Assembly: GCF_000212415.1 (NCBI RefSeq)
Contig: NC_015500.1
Coordinates: 1,736,001-1,800,000 of the forward strand
From: Treponema brennaborense DSM 12168
Lineage (GTDB): Bacteria > Spirochaetota > Spirochaetia > Treponematales > Treponemataceae
Direction: 5' to 3'
Length of the DNA: 64,000 nucleotides
The notes beneath the pieces are model-generated. The model did no database searches, was not told the origin of the DNA, and was given only the letters and a program-made list of their open reading frames with translations. Position numbers and translations under genes: made by a program. Of this stretch, positions 24,914 through 33,607 are shown in pieces (position 1 is the stretch's first letter; every line of letters starts with the position of its first letter).

Positions 24914-26206
24914 CTATGATTTCAACTGCCGGCACAAAGACTGTATGTAGGACAAACTGAAAGAACCCAGAATAAATCCGTACCGATTCTCAGGCTGCAC
25001 GGAATCAAGAAGATTTTTGCACCGATCGAAGCACTGATCGGCTTTATCTGCCATTCCCATATCCTTGAGTACTATCCCGTGATAAAAATATGCCGGCCAA
25101 AAATCAGGATTCACCATATAAGACGACGCAAACAATATTTCAGCCGCCTTCTTATTATCCGAATGATACTCAACATATCCCCTGAAAAAATAAGAAAACG
25201 GTTTCATCTCCATGTCCTTTCCCAACGACACGGCAATATTCTTTGCTTCTTCAAAACGACTTTCATGCACGTTCCGGCAGATTTCCTCATGAACGGCGGC
25301 AAGGGATACAACCGATTTTTTTTCAGAGCATACCTTTGCATACGGCGCAGAAACGCAAAAAGGAATTTTTTTGGCTTGCGTGCGTACATTTTCTTTGACC
25401 GGAAGTTCGCTTCTTTTTTGCAGATAATAGACGGAATTGAAATGAGTCTTGTACAGCCGGGACGGAAGTGCGGAATCGTCTATACAACCGATCTCATTCA
25501 CAGAAAGAAAGAGTTTGCCGTCAGGTTTTAAATATCCCGCCGCCTGCTCCAGAATTTTTTTGCGCGTTTCCTTTTCAAAATAGATGAACACATTCCGCAG
25601 AAAGATAATGTCAAACGAAACGTTCCATGGAAGCATCCGGTCCGAAAGCAGGTTGAATTGTCCGGATGTCACTTTTTCGGCAAATTCCCTGTTCAGAACG
25701 AACAGACCGGATTCATTCTGTCTACCATAATTTTTCAAACCGGGATGAAACTGAGCTCCATCCTGCCTGAAAGAATTCTTCGTATAAACCCCGGCTTTCA
25801 GGGCGGAAAGAACGGTCGAGTCTATATCGGTGGCGTACAAATTTACGTTCACCCCTGATTCAAGCGCCAATGCAAGTACGGAATACGGTTCCTCCCCCGT
25901 GGAACAAGCGCCGCACCACACGTCAAAAGACTTTTTCCGAGCTTCAGAAAAAATTTCCGACTGAAGAAATGCAAACTGCTTTTCTTCCCTGAAAAAATAC
26001 GTCTCATTAATAGTAACAGTCCGTATCAGTTCGTTAAAAACGGCGGAACCGGGAACCAAGACCCCACAATATTCTTCGGGAGAGATATGCTTTTCATGGG
26101 ATTTTTCCGCTATATACTTCATGAGCGCATCATATTGGAGCGTGCTAACGACGATTCCCGTGAAATCGCGAATTTTTTTTACCGTTTCAAGTAAAAGACT
26201 ATTCAT
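24914..26206 (-). CDS. cheR: CheR chemoreceptor methyltransferase with C-terminal TPR-like region
   Basis: A 430-residue SAM-dependent methyltransferase for receptor glutamates. It contains NETYFFREEKQFAFL, the SAM-binding motif VWCGACSTGEEPYSVLALAL and the FLRNVFIYFEKETRKKI segment of the CheR fold. The last 120 residues resemble TPR repeats (EAKNIAVSLG, KKAAEILFASSYMVNPDFWP, ADQCFDRCKNL), as in long CheR/FrzF-type proteins of alternative chemosensory systems. ATG 26206 has GGAG 10 nt upstream and overlaps the end of cheB by 8 nt, so translation is probably coupled. Confidence 0.92.
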   Translation of the reverse strand: MNSLLLETVKKIRDFTGIVVSTLQYDALMKYIAEKSHEKHISPEEYCGVLVPGSAVFNELIRTVTINETYFFREEKQFAFLQSEIFSEARKKSFDVWCGACSTGEEPYSVLALALESGVNVNLYATDIDSTVLSALKAGVYTKNSFRQDGAQFHPGLKNYGRQNESGLFVLNREFAEKVTSGQFNLLSDRMLPWNVSFDIIFLRNVFIYFEKETRKKILEQAAGYLKPDGKLFLSVNEIGCIDDSALPSRLYKTHFNSVYYLQKRSELPVKENVRTQAKKIPFCVSAPYAKVCSEKKSVVSLAAVHEEICRNVHESRFEEAKNIAVSLGKDMEMKPFSYFFRGYVEYHSDNKKAAEILFASSYMVNPDFWPAYFYHGIVLKDMGMADKADQCFDRCKNLLDSVQPENRYGFILGSFSLSYIQSLCRQLKS

Positions 26207-27311
26207 AGTCAACCGTACTCCATTCAAAGCGCTTTATCCGGGTAGCGCATCCGTCATTGTCTGACGCACGCACAGAAGATGAGACACGTCCGGTAAGTTC
26301 TTTAAGTCTTGCGGCAATGTCTTTTAAAGGAAGTACTTCCGTTGATCCGCCGGCGGCAAAAGCCGCCTTCGGCATACCGTAGATTACGCAGGATTCCTCT
26401 GATTCCGTGATTGTATAGCCGCCTTTTTCTTTTATCCGGCAGCAGCCTGCGGCACCGTCATTACCCATTCCGGTAAGAAGCACCGCGAGACAGTGCTCTC
26501 CAAAAACGTCTGCCGCACTGAAAAACATTTTGTCCACCGCCGGGCGCAGAAAATGAAGCGGCTCGTCGCGGTTAAGCTCCAGCACGACTCCCCTTGCCGT
26601 GCTCTTCGTAAACCCAAGATGATAGTCGGCGGGAGCAAAATAAACGTGGCCGTTTTCAGCAACCATACCGTTTTCAGCAAGTTTGACGGGAACAGAAGTA
26701 CTTGTGTTCAACCAGTCGATCAGATTTCGGTCAAAATTTGAATCGATATGCTGCGTAATCAGAATGGGCACGGGAAAACCGGAACCGATATCCTTGAGCA
26801 GCTTTTGAACTGTGCCGGGGCCGCCGGTTGAGACTCCGATAAGAACAATTTTATAATCGGTACGCTCGGCAGCAGGGGAAGCGGAAACGACATCATCAGG
26901 GCGATTTTGTCTTGCCGTATCCGTGTACGCTCCCGTGAACAGCAGTTTATTAAACAGATTTTCCAATAACGCGGCATATTCTTTAAGCATCTCAGACGAA
27001 GCGCTCTGCATTGAAAAGCGCTCCGCAACGAAAATATTTCCGTAAACGGCGCTTCTCGTATTCTTTTTGTCGGTAAAAAGAACGGTTTTTATTCCCGCCG
27101 CCTTCACTTTTAGGATTATCCTATCAAAATTCTTTTCCGCAAAAAGAGCTGAATCAACGATAAGTCCGTCCGTACTTTCTTCACGTACTTTTTTTAAAAC
27201 TTCTTCCCATGAACGGGCAAAACGTACTTTTTCAAAAAAAGGGTTCTGCCTGAACAGCTCCTTTTCTATGGAGCGAGTGACGGCAGAAGGTTCTCCAACC
27301 AAAATATTCAT
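26199..27311 (-). CDS. cheB: CheB-type receptor methylesterase/deamidase
   Basis: A 370-residue protein with an N-terminal receiver-like domain (MNILVGEPSAVTRSIEKELF, acceptor candidate in DGLIVDSALF) that is divergent at the acidic pocket, and a C-terminal methylesterase with the catalytic triad visible as S in IGVSTGGPGTV, H in ITQHIDSNF and D in LTGMGNDGAAG. It removes methyl groups from receptor glutamates, opposing CheR. The ATG at 27311 is three codons inside the longest frame. It follows the CheW-like gene with a 2-nt gap. Confidence 0.93.
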   Translation of the reverse strand: MNILVGEPSAVTRSIEKELFRQNPFFEKVRFARSWEEVLKKVREESTDGLIVDSALFAEKNFDRIILKVKAAGIKTVLFTDKKNTRSAVYGNIFVAERFSMQSASSEMLKEYAALLENLFNKLLFTGAYTDTARQNRPDDVVSASPAAERTDYKIVLIGVSTGGPGTVQKLLKDIGSGFPVPILITQHIDSNFDRNLIDWLNTSTSVPVKLAENGMVAENGHVYFAPADYHLGFTKSTARGVVLELNRDEPLHFLRPAVDKMFFSAADVFGEHCLAVLLTGMGNDGAAGCCRIKEKGGYTITESEESCVIYGMPKAAFAAGGSTEVLPLKDIAARLKELTGRVSSSVRASDNDGCATRIKRFEWSTVDYE

Positions 27312-27313
27312 GC

Positions 27314-27778
27314 TCAACACCTTCCGGCGTGCAGGCGGCTTTTATCAGCGTAAGTATGCAGTAAAACGCCCAGGTCAATAAGAAATCCTCGTTTATTCCC
27401 GGAAAAAGTACACGCGCAAATCCCGGTATTCTTTATCCTGCTGAAATAAAAATCAGAAACCAGAGAGAACGAAGCAATGTCTTTCTCTACAACCGAGCAG
27501 TCAGCGGAAGTTACAACAATCAGTTTTTTACCATCGTTTTCAGCGAGGCCGTCCTGCAGAATAAAAGACGTTCTTACAAAGGAGTCAAAAACGGCGTCTG
27601 AAAACAGCCGCGCACACATATCAAAATCAACATATGAAATTCCGGTCTGCATTTCACGTGCCGCCAAATCATCCTTATTGCAGCAGAATGCGGCGGGCAT
27701 GAGTTTCTCCACAAGAAAAAAAGCGACATCGGGATATGAAAGGCAGACGAATTTCCTACTGCACTGCAAAATCTGCAC
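27314..27778 (-). CDS. Divergent CheW-like protein
   Basis: A 154-residue protein starting at a GTG (27778) inside the 3' end of cheW, with AGAAGGTAG just upstream. It reads VQILQCSRKFVCLSYPDVAF and continues with IDLGVLLHTY-like endings. The strand order, with KKLIVVTSADCSVVEKDIAS in the middle, resembles the CheW beta-barrel fold, but sequence motifs are weak. In this setting it is probably a second coupling protein or a degenerate one. The overlap with cheW indicates translational coupling. I am fairly sure it is a real gene and only moderately sure it is CheW-like. Confidence 0.65.
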   Translation of the reverse strand: MQILQCSRKFVCLSYPDVAFFLVEKLMPAAFCCNKDDLAAREMQTGISYVDFDMCARLFSDAVFDSFVRTSFILQDGLAENDGKKLIVVTSADCSVVEKDIASFSLVSDFYFSRIKNTGICACTFSGNKRGFLIDLGVLLHTYADKSRLHAGRC

Positions 27779-28247
27779 CTACCTTCTTAAAAAAAGATTT
27801 TATATTGATTACGAGTGCTTCGCGTCCGTCCGCGTGCAGCGTACCGTCAAAAAAGTCAGACATCGCGGTTTCCGAAAACTGCACGACGTTTGTTTCCGGC
27901 GCAGAGTAAAAATCCTGTATATCGGTGATTTTCAGGCACGTGTTGCTTGCATCGTTCAGAACGACAAATAAAGCGGCGTTTTGCTCCTCTTCTCCGAGTA
28001 AAAGCGCCGGATCGACGACAACATACGGGTCTCCGTAGCGGTTCAGAACGCCTTTTACATACGGCGGCACAAACGGAACGGGAAAAACCTCAAAATCTTT
28101 TAAAATCTCTTTTATCTCGTCCGACGGAACCGCAAACAGCCGTTTATTAATGGCAAAAAGCAACCATGTTCTGCTCGGCTCGGCAGAGGCATCGTCTTCT
28201 TTATGTATTTTGCATTCCCTGATTTGCTCAACCCAATCCTCTGCCAT
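27756..28247 (-). CDS. cheW: CheW coupling protein
   Basis: A 163-residue protein. The CheW beta-barrel is visible in TWLLFAINKRLFAVPSDEIK, VPFVPPYVKGVLNRYGDPYV with VVDPALLLGE, and ALVINIKSFF at the end. It links receptors to CheA. It is the first gene of the eight-gene cluster. ATG 28247 has AGGAAG upstream, favoured over a start six codons earlier. The region 28248-28481 upstream holds a TATACT box at 28306-28311 (minus) and nothing else recognised. Confidence 0.88.
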   Translation of the reverse strand: MAEDWVEQIRECKIHKEDDASAEPSRTWLLFAINKRLFAVPSDEIKEILKDFEVFPVPFVPPYVKGVLNRYGDPYVVVDPALLLGEEEQNAALFVVLNDASNTCLKITDIQDFYSAPETNVVQFSETAMSDFFDGTLHADGREALVINIKSFFKKVGADFAVQ

Positions 28248-28305
28248 AACAACTTCCTGTCGCAATGTATTTTCAAACGTTTTTCATGATAAACCATTGG
28301 AAGTA

Positions 28306-28311
28306 AGTATA
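28306..28311 (-). promoter_or_regulatory. Possible -10 element of the che operon
   Basis: TATACT on the minus strand, about 58 nt before the cheW start. No good -35 hexamer stands at 16-18 nt, so it may depend on an activator or the true promoter may be elsewhere in 28312-28480. Confidence 0.4.
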
Positions 28312-28481
28312 ACACGGATTTTCGGAATTGTGCTGATTTTTCTGTTAATGCACCGTGAATTCGCTTTTCTGCAGGAATTCTGCCCGGCGGTGAAATGAAA
28401 ACCAAGCCGCCCCAGCATTCGGTTTGAGGCTTTTAAAATATCGCACGCTCAATTCTTCCGGAACCTTTCCGCTCCAATTAC

Positions 28482-28521
28482 AAAAATACCCCCTTAACTG
28501 GGTTGTCCAGGAAAGGGGGTA
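28482..28521 (-). terminator. Terminator of dnaJ
   Basis: TACCCCCTT (28487-28495) pairs with AAGGGGGTA (28513-28521). On the minus strand the stem is followed by TTTTTG. It lies 24 nt after the dnaJ stop and ends the grpE-dnaK-dnaJ transcript. Confidence 0.85.
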
Positions 28522-28545
28522 CATATCAATAACCGAGGGTCGTTT

Positions 28546-29673
28546 TTATCGCATAGAAGAAAGCGGAACCGGCTGTGGAGAATCGGTCGCGCCTTCCAAA
28601 CGGGCGAATTCTTCAAGCAACGATTTCTGCTGCGTATTCAATTTTGTCGGAACCTGCACCATTACTTTGATGTACAAGTCGCCCTTACGCGATGAGCCGG
28701 TTACGGGAACGCCCTCGTCGCGCAAACGAAGCATTTTGCCGTTCTGGGTTCCCGACGGAATTTTCAATTTGATTTTTTTACCGTCGAGGGAGGTTACGTA
28801 TATTTCGGCACCCAAAGCGGCCTGGGCGATGCTCACGGGCACCGCGCAGTACAAATCGTATCCGTCGCGTTCAAAATACTGATGGGAAGCAACGTGCAGT
28901 ACGACGATCAAATCGCCTGCAGGCCCGCCGTTGCGTCCCGCGTCGCCCTGACGCGGAATGGTAATACGTTTTCCGTCGTCGACGCCGGCGGGGATCGTTA
29001 TGCTGATTTTTTTACGTTTCTGCTGAAGTCCCGAACCGTTGCACGATTTGCAGGGATTGTCGATAACCGTTCCCGCCCCCTGACAGGTCGGACACGTTTG
29101 GGCAACGGAAAAGAATCCCGCGCTGCGGCGGACTTGTCCCGTTCCCTGACAAGTCGGACAGGTTTTGCGTTTTGCACCGTCTGCGCCGCCGGTACCGTGA
29201 CACGCATCGCACGACTCGCTGTGCTGAAACTGTATCTCGGCCTTCGTTCCGTACACGGCGTCTTGAAACGATATTTCCAAATCGTACCGCAGACTGGAAC
29301 CCTGCCCCGCAGCTTCGGCACTCGAACGCCTGCGTCCGCCGCCGCCCCCGAACAGGTTTTCAAACATACCTGAAAAGTCGCCGAATATATCGCTGAAATC
29401 GTTGAACGCGTGCGAATATCCGCTGCCTCCTCCGCCGCCTCCCATCCCTTCAAGACCGGCGAATCCGTACTGGTCGTAAATCTGGCGTTTCTGGTCGTCG
29501 GAAAGTATTTCATAGGCTTCGGTTGCCTCTTTGAATTTATCTTCTGCTTCTTTGTTTCCGGGATTTTTATCGGGATGATACTGCACCGCAAGTTTGCGGT
29601 AACCTTTTTTTATTTCGTCTTTCGTTGCGTTTTTCTGGACACCCAGAACTTCGTAATAATCGCGTTTTGCCAT
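28546..29673 (-). CDS. dnaJ: Chaperone protein DnaJ
   Basis: A 375-residue type I J-protein, co-chaperone of DnaK. J-domain at residues 1-70 with YHPDKNPG (the HPD motif), a glycine/phenylalanine-rich linker with [20 protein letters not shown], and four zinc repeats [24 protein letters not shown] and CKSCNGSG at about residues 135-210, followed by the substrate-binding C-terminal domains. The ATG is preceded by GGAAGG. It is the third gene of the grpE-dnaK-dnaJ group, 145 bp after dnaK, with a dnaK terminator between, so read-through or a separate promoter would control its level. Confidence 0.97.
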   Translation of the reverse strand: MAKRDYYEVLGVQKNATKDEIKKGYRKLAVQYHPDKNPGNKEAEDKFKEATEAYEILSDDQKRQIYDQYGFAGLEGMGGGGGGSGYSHAFNDFSDIFGDFSGMFENLFGGGGGRRRSSAEAAGQGSSLRYDLEISFQDAVYGTKAEIQFQHSESCDACHGTGGADGAKRKTCPTCQGTGQVRRSAGFFSVAQTCPTCQGAGTVIDNPCKSCNGSGLQQKRKKISITIPAGVDDGKRITIPRQGDAGRNGGPAGDLIVVLHVASHQYFERDGYDLYCAVPVSIAQAALGAEIYVTSLDGKKIKLKIPSGTQNGKMLRLRDEGVPVTGSSRKGDLYIKVMVQVPTKLNTQQKSLLEEFARLEGATDSPQPVPLSSMR

Positions 29674-29756
29674 TAGAATTTGCCTTCCATTTGTAAATTA
29701 CGTATGATTATATCACAAAAAAGAATAGCGGCGCAACACGGCATTTTGCTTCAGTA

Positions 29757-29804
29757 TAAAAACGGAACGGAGGCAGAAATGAATCTGCCATTCCGTTCCG
29801 TTTC
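29757..29804 (-). terminator. Terminator of dnaK
   Basis: A long stem: AACGGAACGGA plus GGCAGA pairs with TCTGCC plus TTCCGTTCCGTT. On the minus strand it is followed by TTTTTATA. It lies between dnaK and dnaJ and should reduce dnaJ expression relative to dnaK. Confidence 0.85.
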
Positions 29805-29818
29805 ATGCAGTATGCGGA

Positions 29819-31756
29819 TTATTTATCGTCGTCTACGACTTCGTAGTCGACGTCATCCGCAGAGCCTTTTGCCGAGGCGCCGGAACCGGCTGCACCTGCG
29901 GAACCGCCCATATCGGGACCTGCTCCGTCAGCACCGGCCGTGCCGCCTGCAGCCTGCTGCTGCTTATACACTTCTTCAGCAATCTTATACGACGCCTGTT
30001 TCAGTTCTTCCGTCTTGGCTTTGATAGCTTCGACATCGTCTCCGCCGAGCGCCTGCTTCAAGGCAGCAACCGCGTCTTCGATTTTCTGTTTATCGGCAGC
30101 GGAAACTTTATCGCCCAGTTCTTTTACACTCTTTTCAGTCGCGTACACGAGCGAATCGGCTTCATTGCGGACTTCCACGCGTTCGCGTTCCTTTTTATCA
30201 GCTTCGGCGTTCGCTTCAGCTTCTTTGACCATACGGTCGATTTCGCTTTCACTCAAACCGCTTGAACTTTCGATACGTACGGATTGCTCTTTACCCGTTC
30301 CGAGATCTTTCGCCGAAACGTGTACGATACCGTTTGCGTCGATATCGAACGTTACTTCAATCTGCGGCACTCCGCGGGGAGCCGCCGGAATACCTATCAA
30401 ATCGAACCGACCGAGGGTACGGTTCTGGGAAGCCATTTCGCGTTCACCCTGCAAAACGTGGATCGAAACCGCCGTCTGACCGTCCGCCGCAGTGGAGAAA
30501 ATCTGACTCTTGCGGGTAGGAATCGTCGTGTTGCGCGGGATGAGTTTTGTGAAAACTCCGCCCATCGTTTCAATACCGAGCGAAAGCGGCGTTACGTCGA
30601 GCAGCAGTACGTCTTTGACGTCTCCGCCCAAAATACCGCCCTGAATCGCGGCGCCGACGGCAACCGCTTCGTCCGGGTTAACGCCTTTTGAACCTTCTTT
30701 ACCGAACAGTTCCTTTACGACCTGCAGGACTTTCGGCATACGGGTCGAACCGCCGACAAGCAGCACTTCGTCAATCTTATCGGCCGAAATACCGGCGTCT
30801 TTAAGCGCTTTGCGGCACGGTTCCTTGGTGCGTTCAAGCAGATCGTCCGTCATCTGTTCAAATTTCGCCCGGCTGAGCGATTTCTGCAAATGCTTCGGAC
30901 CGCTCGCGTCGGCGGTAATAAACGGAAGGTTTATTTCCGTACTTGCAACCGCGGAAAGCTCGATTTTGGCCTTTTCCGCCGCTTCGCGCAGACGCTGCAG
31001 CGCCATTCTATCTTTAGACAAATCGATACCGGAATCGGCTTTGAATTCGTCTATCAGCCAGTTGATGATACGCCGATCGAAGTCGTCGCCGCCGAGGTGC
31101 GTATCACCGTTCGTCGATTTGACTTCAAAAACACCGTCACCCAATTCAAGGATCGAAATATCGAACGTACCGCCGCCCAAATCGTATACAGCGATCGTTT
31201 TTTCGGTTTTCTGGTCTTTATTAAAACCGTACGCCAAAGAGGCTGCAGTCGGTTCGTTGATAATGCGCTTGACGTCGAGCCCCGCAATTTTACCGGCGTC
31301 TTTCGTCGCCTGACGCTGTGCGTCGTTAAAATACGCCGGAACGGTAATGACCGCTTCGGTAACGGTTTCTCCCAGATAATCTTCCGCCGTTTTCTTCATT
31401 TTCTGAAGGATAAACGCGCTGATTTCCTGAGGCGAATACTGTTTGCCTTCAATGTCGATGCGGACGTCTTCACCGTGGTCGACGACTTTGTAAGGCACCA
31501 TTTTTGCTTCGCCGGACAATTCGCTGTAGCGATGTCCGATAAACCGTTTAATGGAATAAACGGTGTTTTCCGGATTCGTTACCATCTGGTTTTTTGCCGG
31601 CTGACCGACGACGCGTTCACCTTTCGCCGTAAAACCGACGATAGACGGTGTGGTGCGGCCGCCCTCCGAATTCTGTATGACGACCGGCTCTCCGCCTTCC
31701 ATAACGGCGACGCACGAGTTCGTTGTTCCCAAGTCAATACCAATAATTTTTCCCAT
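29819..31756 (-). CDS. dnaK: Chaperone protein DnaK (Hsp70)
   Basis: A 645-residue Hsp70. The ATPase domain opens [20 protein letters not shown] and includes [31 protein letters not shown] and [13 protein letters not shown]; the substrate-binding domain has the linker-proximal [14 protein letters not shown]; and the tail is a glycine/alanine-rich disordered stretch ending in acidic DYEVVDDDK. All catalytic motifs are intact. GAGGAG stands before the ATG. It follows grpE with a 49-bp gap. Confidence 0.98.
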   Translation of the reverse strand: MGKIIGIDLGTTNSCVAVMEGGEPVVIQNSEGGRTTPSIVGFTAKGERVVGQPAKNQMVTNPENTVYSIKRFIGHRYSELSGEAKMVPYKVVDHGEDVRIDIEGKQYSPQEISAFILQKMKKTAEDYLGETVTEAVITVPAYFNDAQRQATKDAGKIAGLDVKRIINEPTAASLAYGFNKDQKTEKTIAVYDLGGGTFDISILELGDGVFEVKSTNGDTHLGGDDFDRRIINWLIDEFKADSGIDLSKDRMALQRLREAAEKAKIELSAVASTEINLPFITADASGPKHLQKSLSRAKFEQMTDDLLERTKEPCRKALKDAGISADKIDEVLLVGGSTRMPKVLQVVKELFGKEGSKGVNPDEAVAVGAAIQGGILGGDVKDVLLLDVTPLSLGIETMGGVFTKLIPRNTTIPTRKSQIFSTAADGQTAVSIHVLQGEREMASQNRTLGRFDLIGIPAAPRGVPQIEVTFDIDANGIVHVSAKDLGTGKEQSVRIESSSGLSESEIDRMVKEAEANAEADKKERERVEVRNEADSLVYATEKSVKELGDKVSAADKQKIEDAVAALKQALGGDDVEAIKAKTEELKQASYKIAEEVYKQQQAAGGTAGADGAGPDMGGSAGAAGSGASAKGSADDVDYEVVDDDK

Positions 31757-31805
31757 AATTTTATCTCCTCTTCTGCTGCACGTCCCGCAGCAAAATCATT
31801 CCGTA

Positions 31806-32471
31806 CTATATTTTGGAAGAATCGGCGTTTTCTTCCGCTGCAACTGAACCGTCGGGCATTTGCACCATTACTTTGGCGTGGCGAATCACCCGATCTTTCA
31901 ATTTGTATCCTTTTAAATATATTTCCGAACAGATGGGTTCGGCAACCGGCCCGTTTGAACTTCCGATCGCTTCATGCACATTCGGATCGAACGAATCGCC
32001 TTTAGCGCCGTAACCGCTCAGATTATATTTCGTTTCAAGCATCGATACCAAACGGTCTTTCGTCATCTGAACGCCTTCCACGACGGACTGCACGTCCGTT
32101 GCGTTTCGTGCCGATTCGAGCGCCCGGTCAAAATTGTCGAGGCTTTCCAAAAGATCCGACAGCAGATTCGTATTCGCATAGTCGAACGCATCCTGTTTTT
32201 CACGGATCATCCGTTTCCGATAATTATCGAAATCGGCAACTTTCCGCAGATACTGATCTTTCAGTTCCGCGTTTTCCTTTTCAAGGGCACTGATTCGCTC
32301 TTCCGCAGTCGGTTCAGCCGGAACATCCTGCCCGTTTGCTTCCGATTCGGCGGGCGCGGCGTCCGTTTCTGCCTGCGCGGCTTTTACTTCGGCCTCTTCC
32401 CCTCCCGCAGACGCACGCTGCGTTTGTTCTTCGGCAGGCGTTTTCTGCTTTTCACCCTTATGCTCTTTCAT
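31806..32471 (-). CDS. grpE: Nucleotide exchange factor GrpE
   Basis: A 221-residue DnaK nucleotide exchange factor. A charged, alanine/glutamate-rich N-terminal tail of about 65 residues precedes the long dimerisation helix (SALEKENAELKDQYLRKVAD, FDNYRKRMIREKQDAFDYAN) and the beta-wing domain with the GrpE signature around FDPNVHEAIG and DRVIRHAKVMVQ. First gene of the heat-shock operon; upstream is a TTGACG promoter with an inverted repeat at the -10 region rather than a CIRCE element. Confidence 0.95.
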   Translation of the reverse strand: MKEHKGEKQKTPAEEQTQRASAGGEEAEVKAAQAETDAAPAESEANGQDVPAEPTAEERISALEKENAELKDQYLRKVADFDNYRKRMIREKQDAFDYANTNLLSDLLESLDNFDRALESARNATDVQSVVEGVQMTKDRLVSMLETKYNLSGYGAKGDSFDPNVHEAIGSSNGPVAEPICSEIYLKGYKLKDRVIRHAKVMVQMPDGSVAAEENADSSKI

Positions 32472-32496
32472 CTGTACGTCACATCCTGTCTTATGT

Positions 32497-32517
32497 TATC
32501 TTAATATAGATAAGATA
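32497..32517. promoter_or_regulatory. Inverted repeat at the grpE-dnaK promoter, candidate operator
   Basis: TATCTTA (32497-32503) and TAAGATA (32511-32517) are exact inverted arms spaced by 7 nt. They overlap the proposed -10 and the start region of the grpE promoter. The sequence is not CIRCE (TTAGCACTC-N9-GAGTGCTAA). Confidence 0.5.
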
Positions 32518-32541
32518 CTAATATAATATAAAAAACGTCAA
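32513..32541 (-). promoter_or_regulatory. Promoter of the grpE-dnaK-dnaJ operon
   Basis: On the minus strand TTGACG (32536-32541), a very AT-rich 17-nt spacer, then GTATCT (32513-32518). The -10 is poor, which fits a regulated promoter. Confidence 0.5.
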
Positions 32542-32556
32542 CTTTTTTATCCGCAA

Positions 32557-33600
32557 TTATATGATTTTGCAGTCGGGATACGGCTCGCCGTCGGGCGCAT
32601 ACGCCGTATAAATTTTGACACGGCAGGATTCCATGCATACGTTCTCCGAAAACGATACGATATCCGACGCGTACGGAGACCCCAGATCGTCGGGATGAAA
32701 CGAAAGTTCCAATTCACATTCCTCGCGTTCCCCGGCAAGGCGAGAAAACGCGCCGTTCAAGCGCACCACATCGTTTACGACCGGCAGCAAATGTGCAACC
32801 CGTTTTTCTTCATATTTAAAGTGCAAAAAATGCAGCTGCATCCGCTCGATCTCCGCATGTCCCGCCGCGCCCGGATCGAATCCCGTTTCCCGATCACAAT
32901 TGTTGCAGCGAAGCCATTCGGCAAAATCGGCGAAAAAACGCGCCGGCGTTATACGAAGGGGTTTCAGGACGCTCAAAAACCACGGAACGGCGCGTCCCGC
33001 CGAATAAAACACGGTGCAGGCGAACGCGGCGGCGGCGGCCGATACGATATCCTGCGCCGCGTAATACTGCGTTGCCCCCGGTAATCCGCGGGCTTCAAGC
33101 TGGGGAAAATCTAAATGATTCGGATACAGGGAAACGGCAAAATCGAGCCGTTCACGGAACAGTTTGACCGTATCCGCGTTTCCGCACGCAATATCCGTTT
33201 CAAAACCGAACACCAAACCGGAAGCGTTCAATATGTCGGCCTTTCGGGCGAGGCGTTTTTTATCCTGCGCCGTTAAAAACGGAATTCCGATTTGCAGAGA
33301 ACAATAAAGCCGTGCGAACGCGGCGCATACGTCCCGATCTACGACAAAATCGTCGAGATACACCGTATAAAATACGTCGGGCGCGTGGCGGTACGCAGCT
33401 TCCAAAAATCGAAGCAGCCGTTCTTTTGAAGAAGTTACGCCGGGATCGTGGACGGTCAGTTTCGTAACGCCTTTACCCGCAAGCAGCGGCAATTCGGCCT
33501 CCAAACCGGAAGCGGAAAAACGATATTCTTTTTCGGACGGCGCTGATTCATCCGCTGATGCCGGATGAAAAGCGGAAGCCGTGTGCGGATTGTGCGGCAT
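32557..33600 (-). CDS. Radical-SAM-like barrel protein lacking the cluster motif (347 aa)
   Basis: The predicted strand-helix order resembles a radical SAM TIM barrel: LPLLAGKGVTKLTVHDPGVT, then FLEAAYRHAPDVFYTVYLDD, then CSLQIGIPFL and LNASGLVFGFETDIACGNAD, all at the places where radical SAM proteins have 'D..f', 'lqiG(le/pf)' and 'G.d.i.G'. However there is no N-terminal CxxxCxxC for the iron-sulphur cluster, so catalysis by that chemistry is unlikely. The gene begins 7 nt after the asnA stop on the same strand and shows no ribosome binding site, suggesting coupling with asnA. It could be a degenerate enzyme or a binding protein. Family assignment is from pattern only. Confidence 0.6.
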   Translation of the reverse strand: MPHNPHTASAFHPASADESAPSEKEYRFSASGLEAELPLLAGKGVTKLTVHDPGVTSSKERLLRFLEAAYRHAPDVFYTVYLDDFVVDRDVCAAFARLYCSLQIGIPFLTAQDKKRLARKADILNASGLVFGFETDIACGNADTVKLFRERLDFAVSLYPNHLDFPQLEARGLPGATQYYAAQDIVSAAAAAFACTVFYSAGRAVPWFLSVLKPLRITPARFFADFAEWLRCNNCDRETGFDPGAAGHAEIERMQLHFLHFKYEEKRVAHLLPVVNDVVRLNGAFSRLAGEREECELELSFHPDDLGSPYASDIVSFSENVCMESCRVKIYTAYAPDGEPYPDCKII

Positions 33601-33607
33601 CGGCGGC

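Noticed and set aside
32472-32556. CIRCE/HrcA operator upstream of grpE
   Set aside because: The TTAGCACTC-N9-GAGTGCTAA element is absent; only an unrelated TATCTTA-N7-TAAGATA repeat is present.
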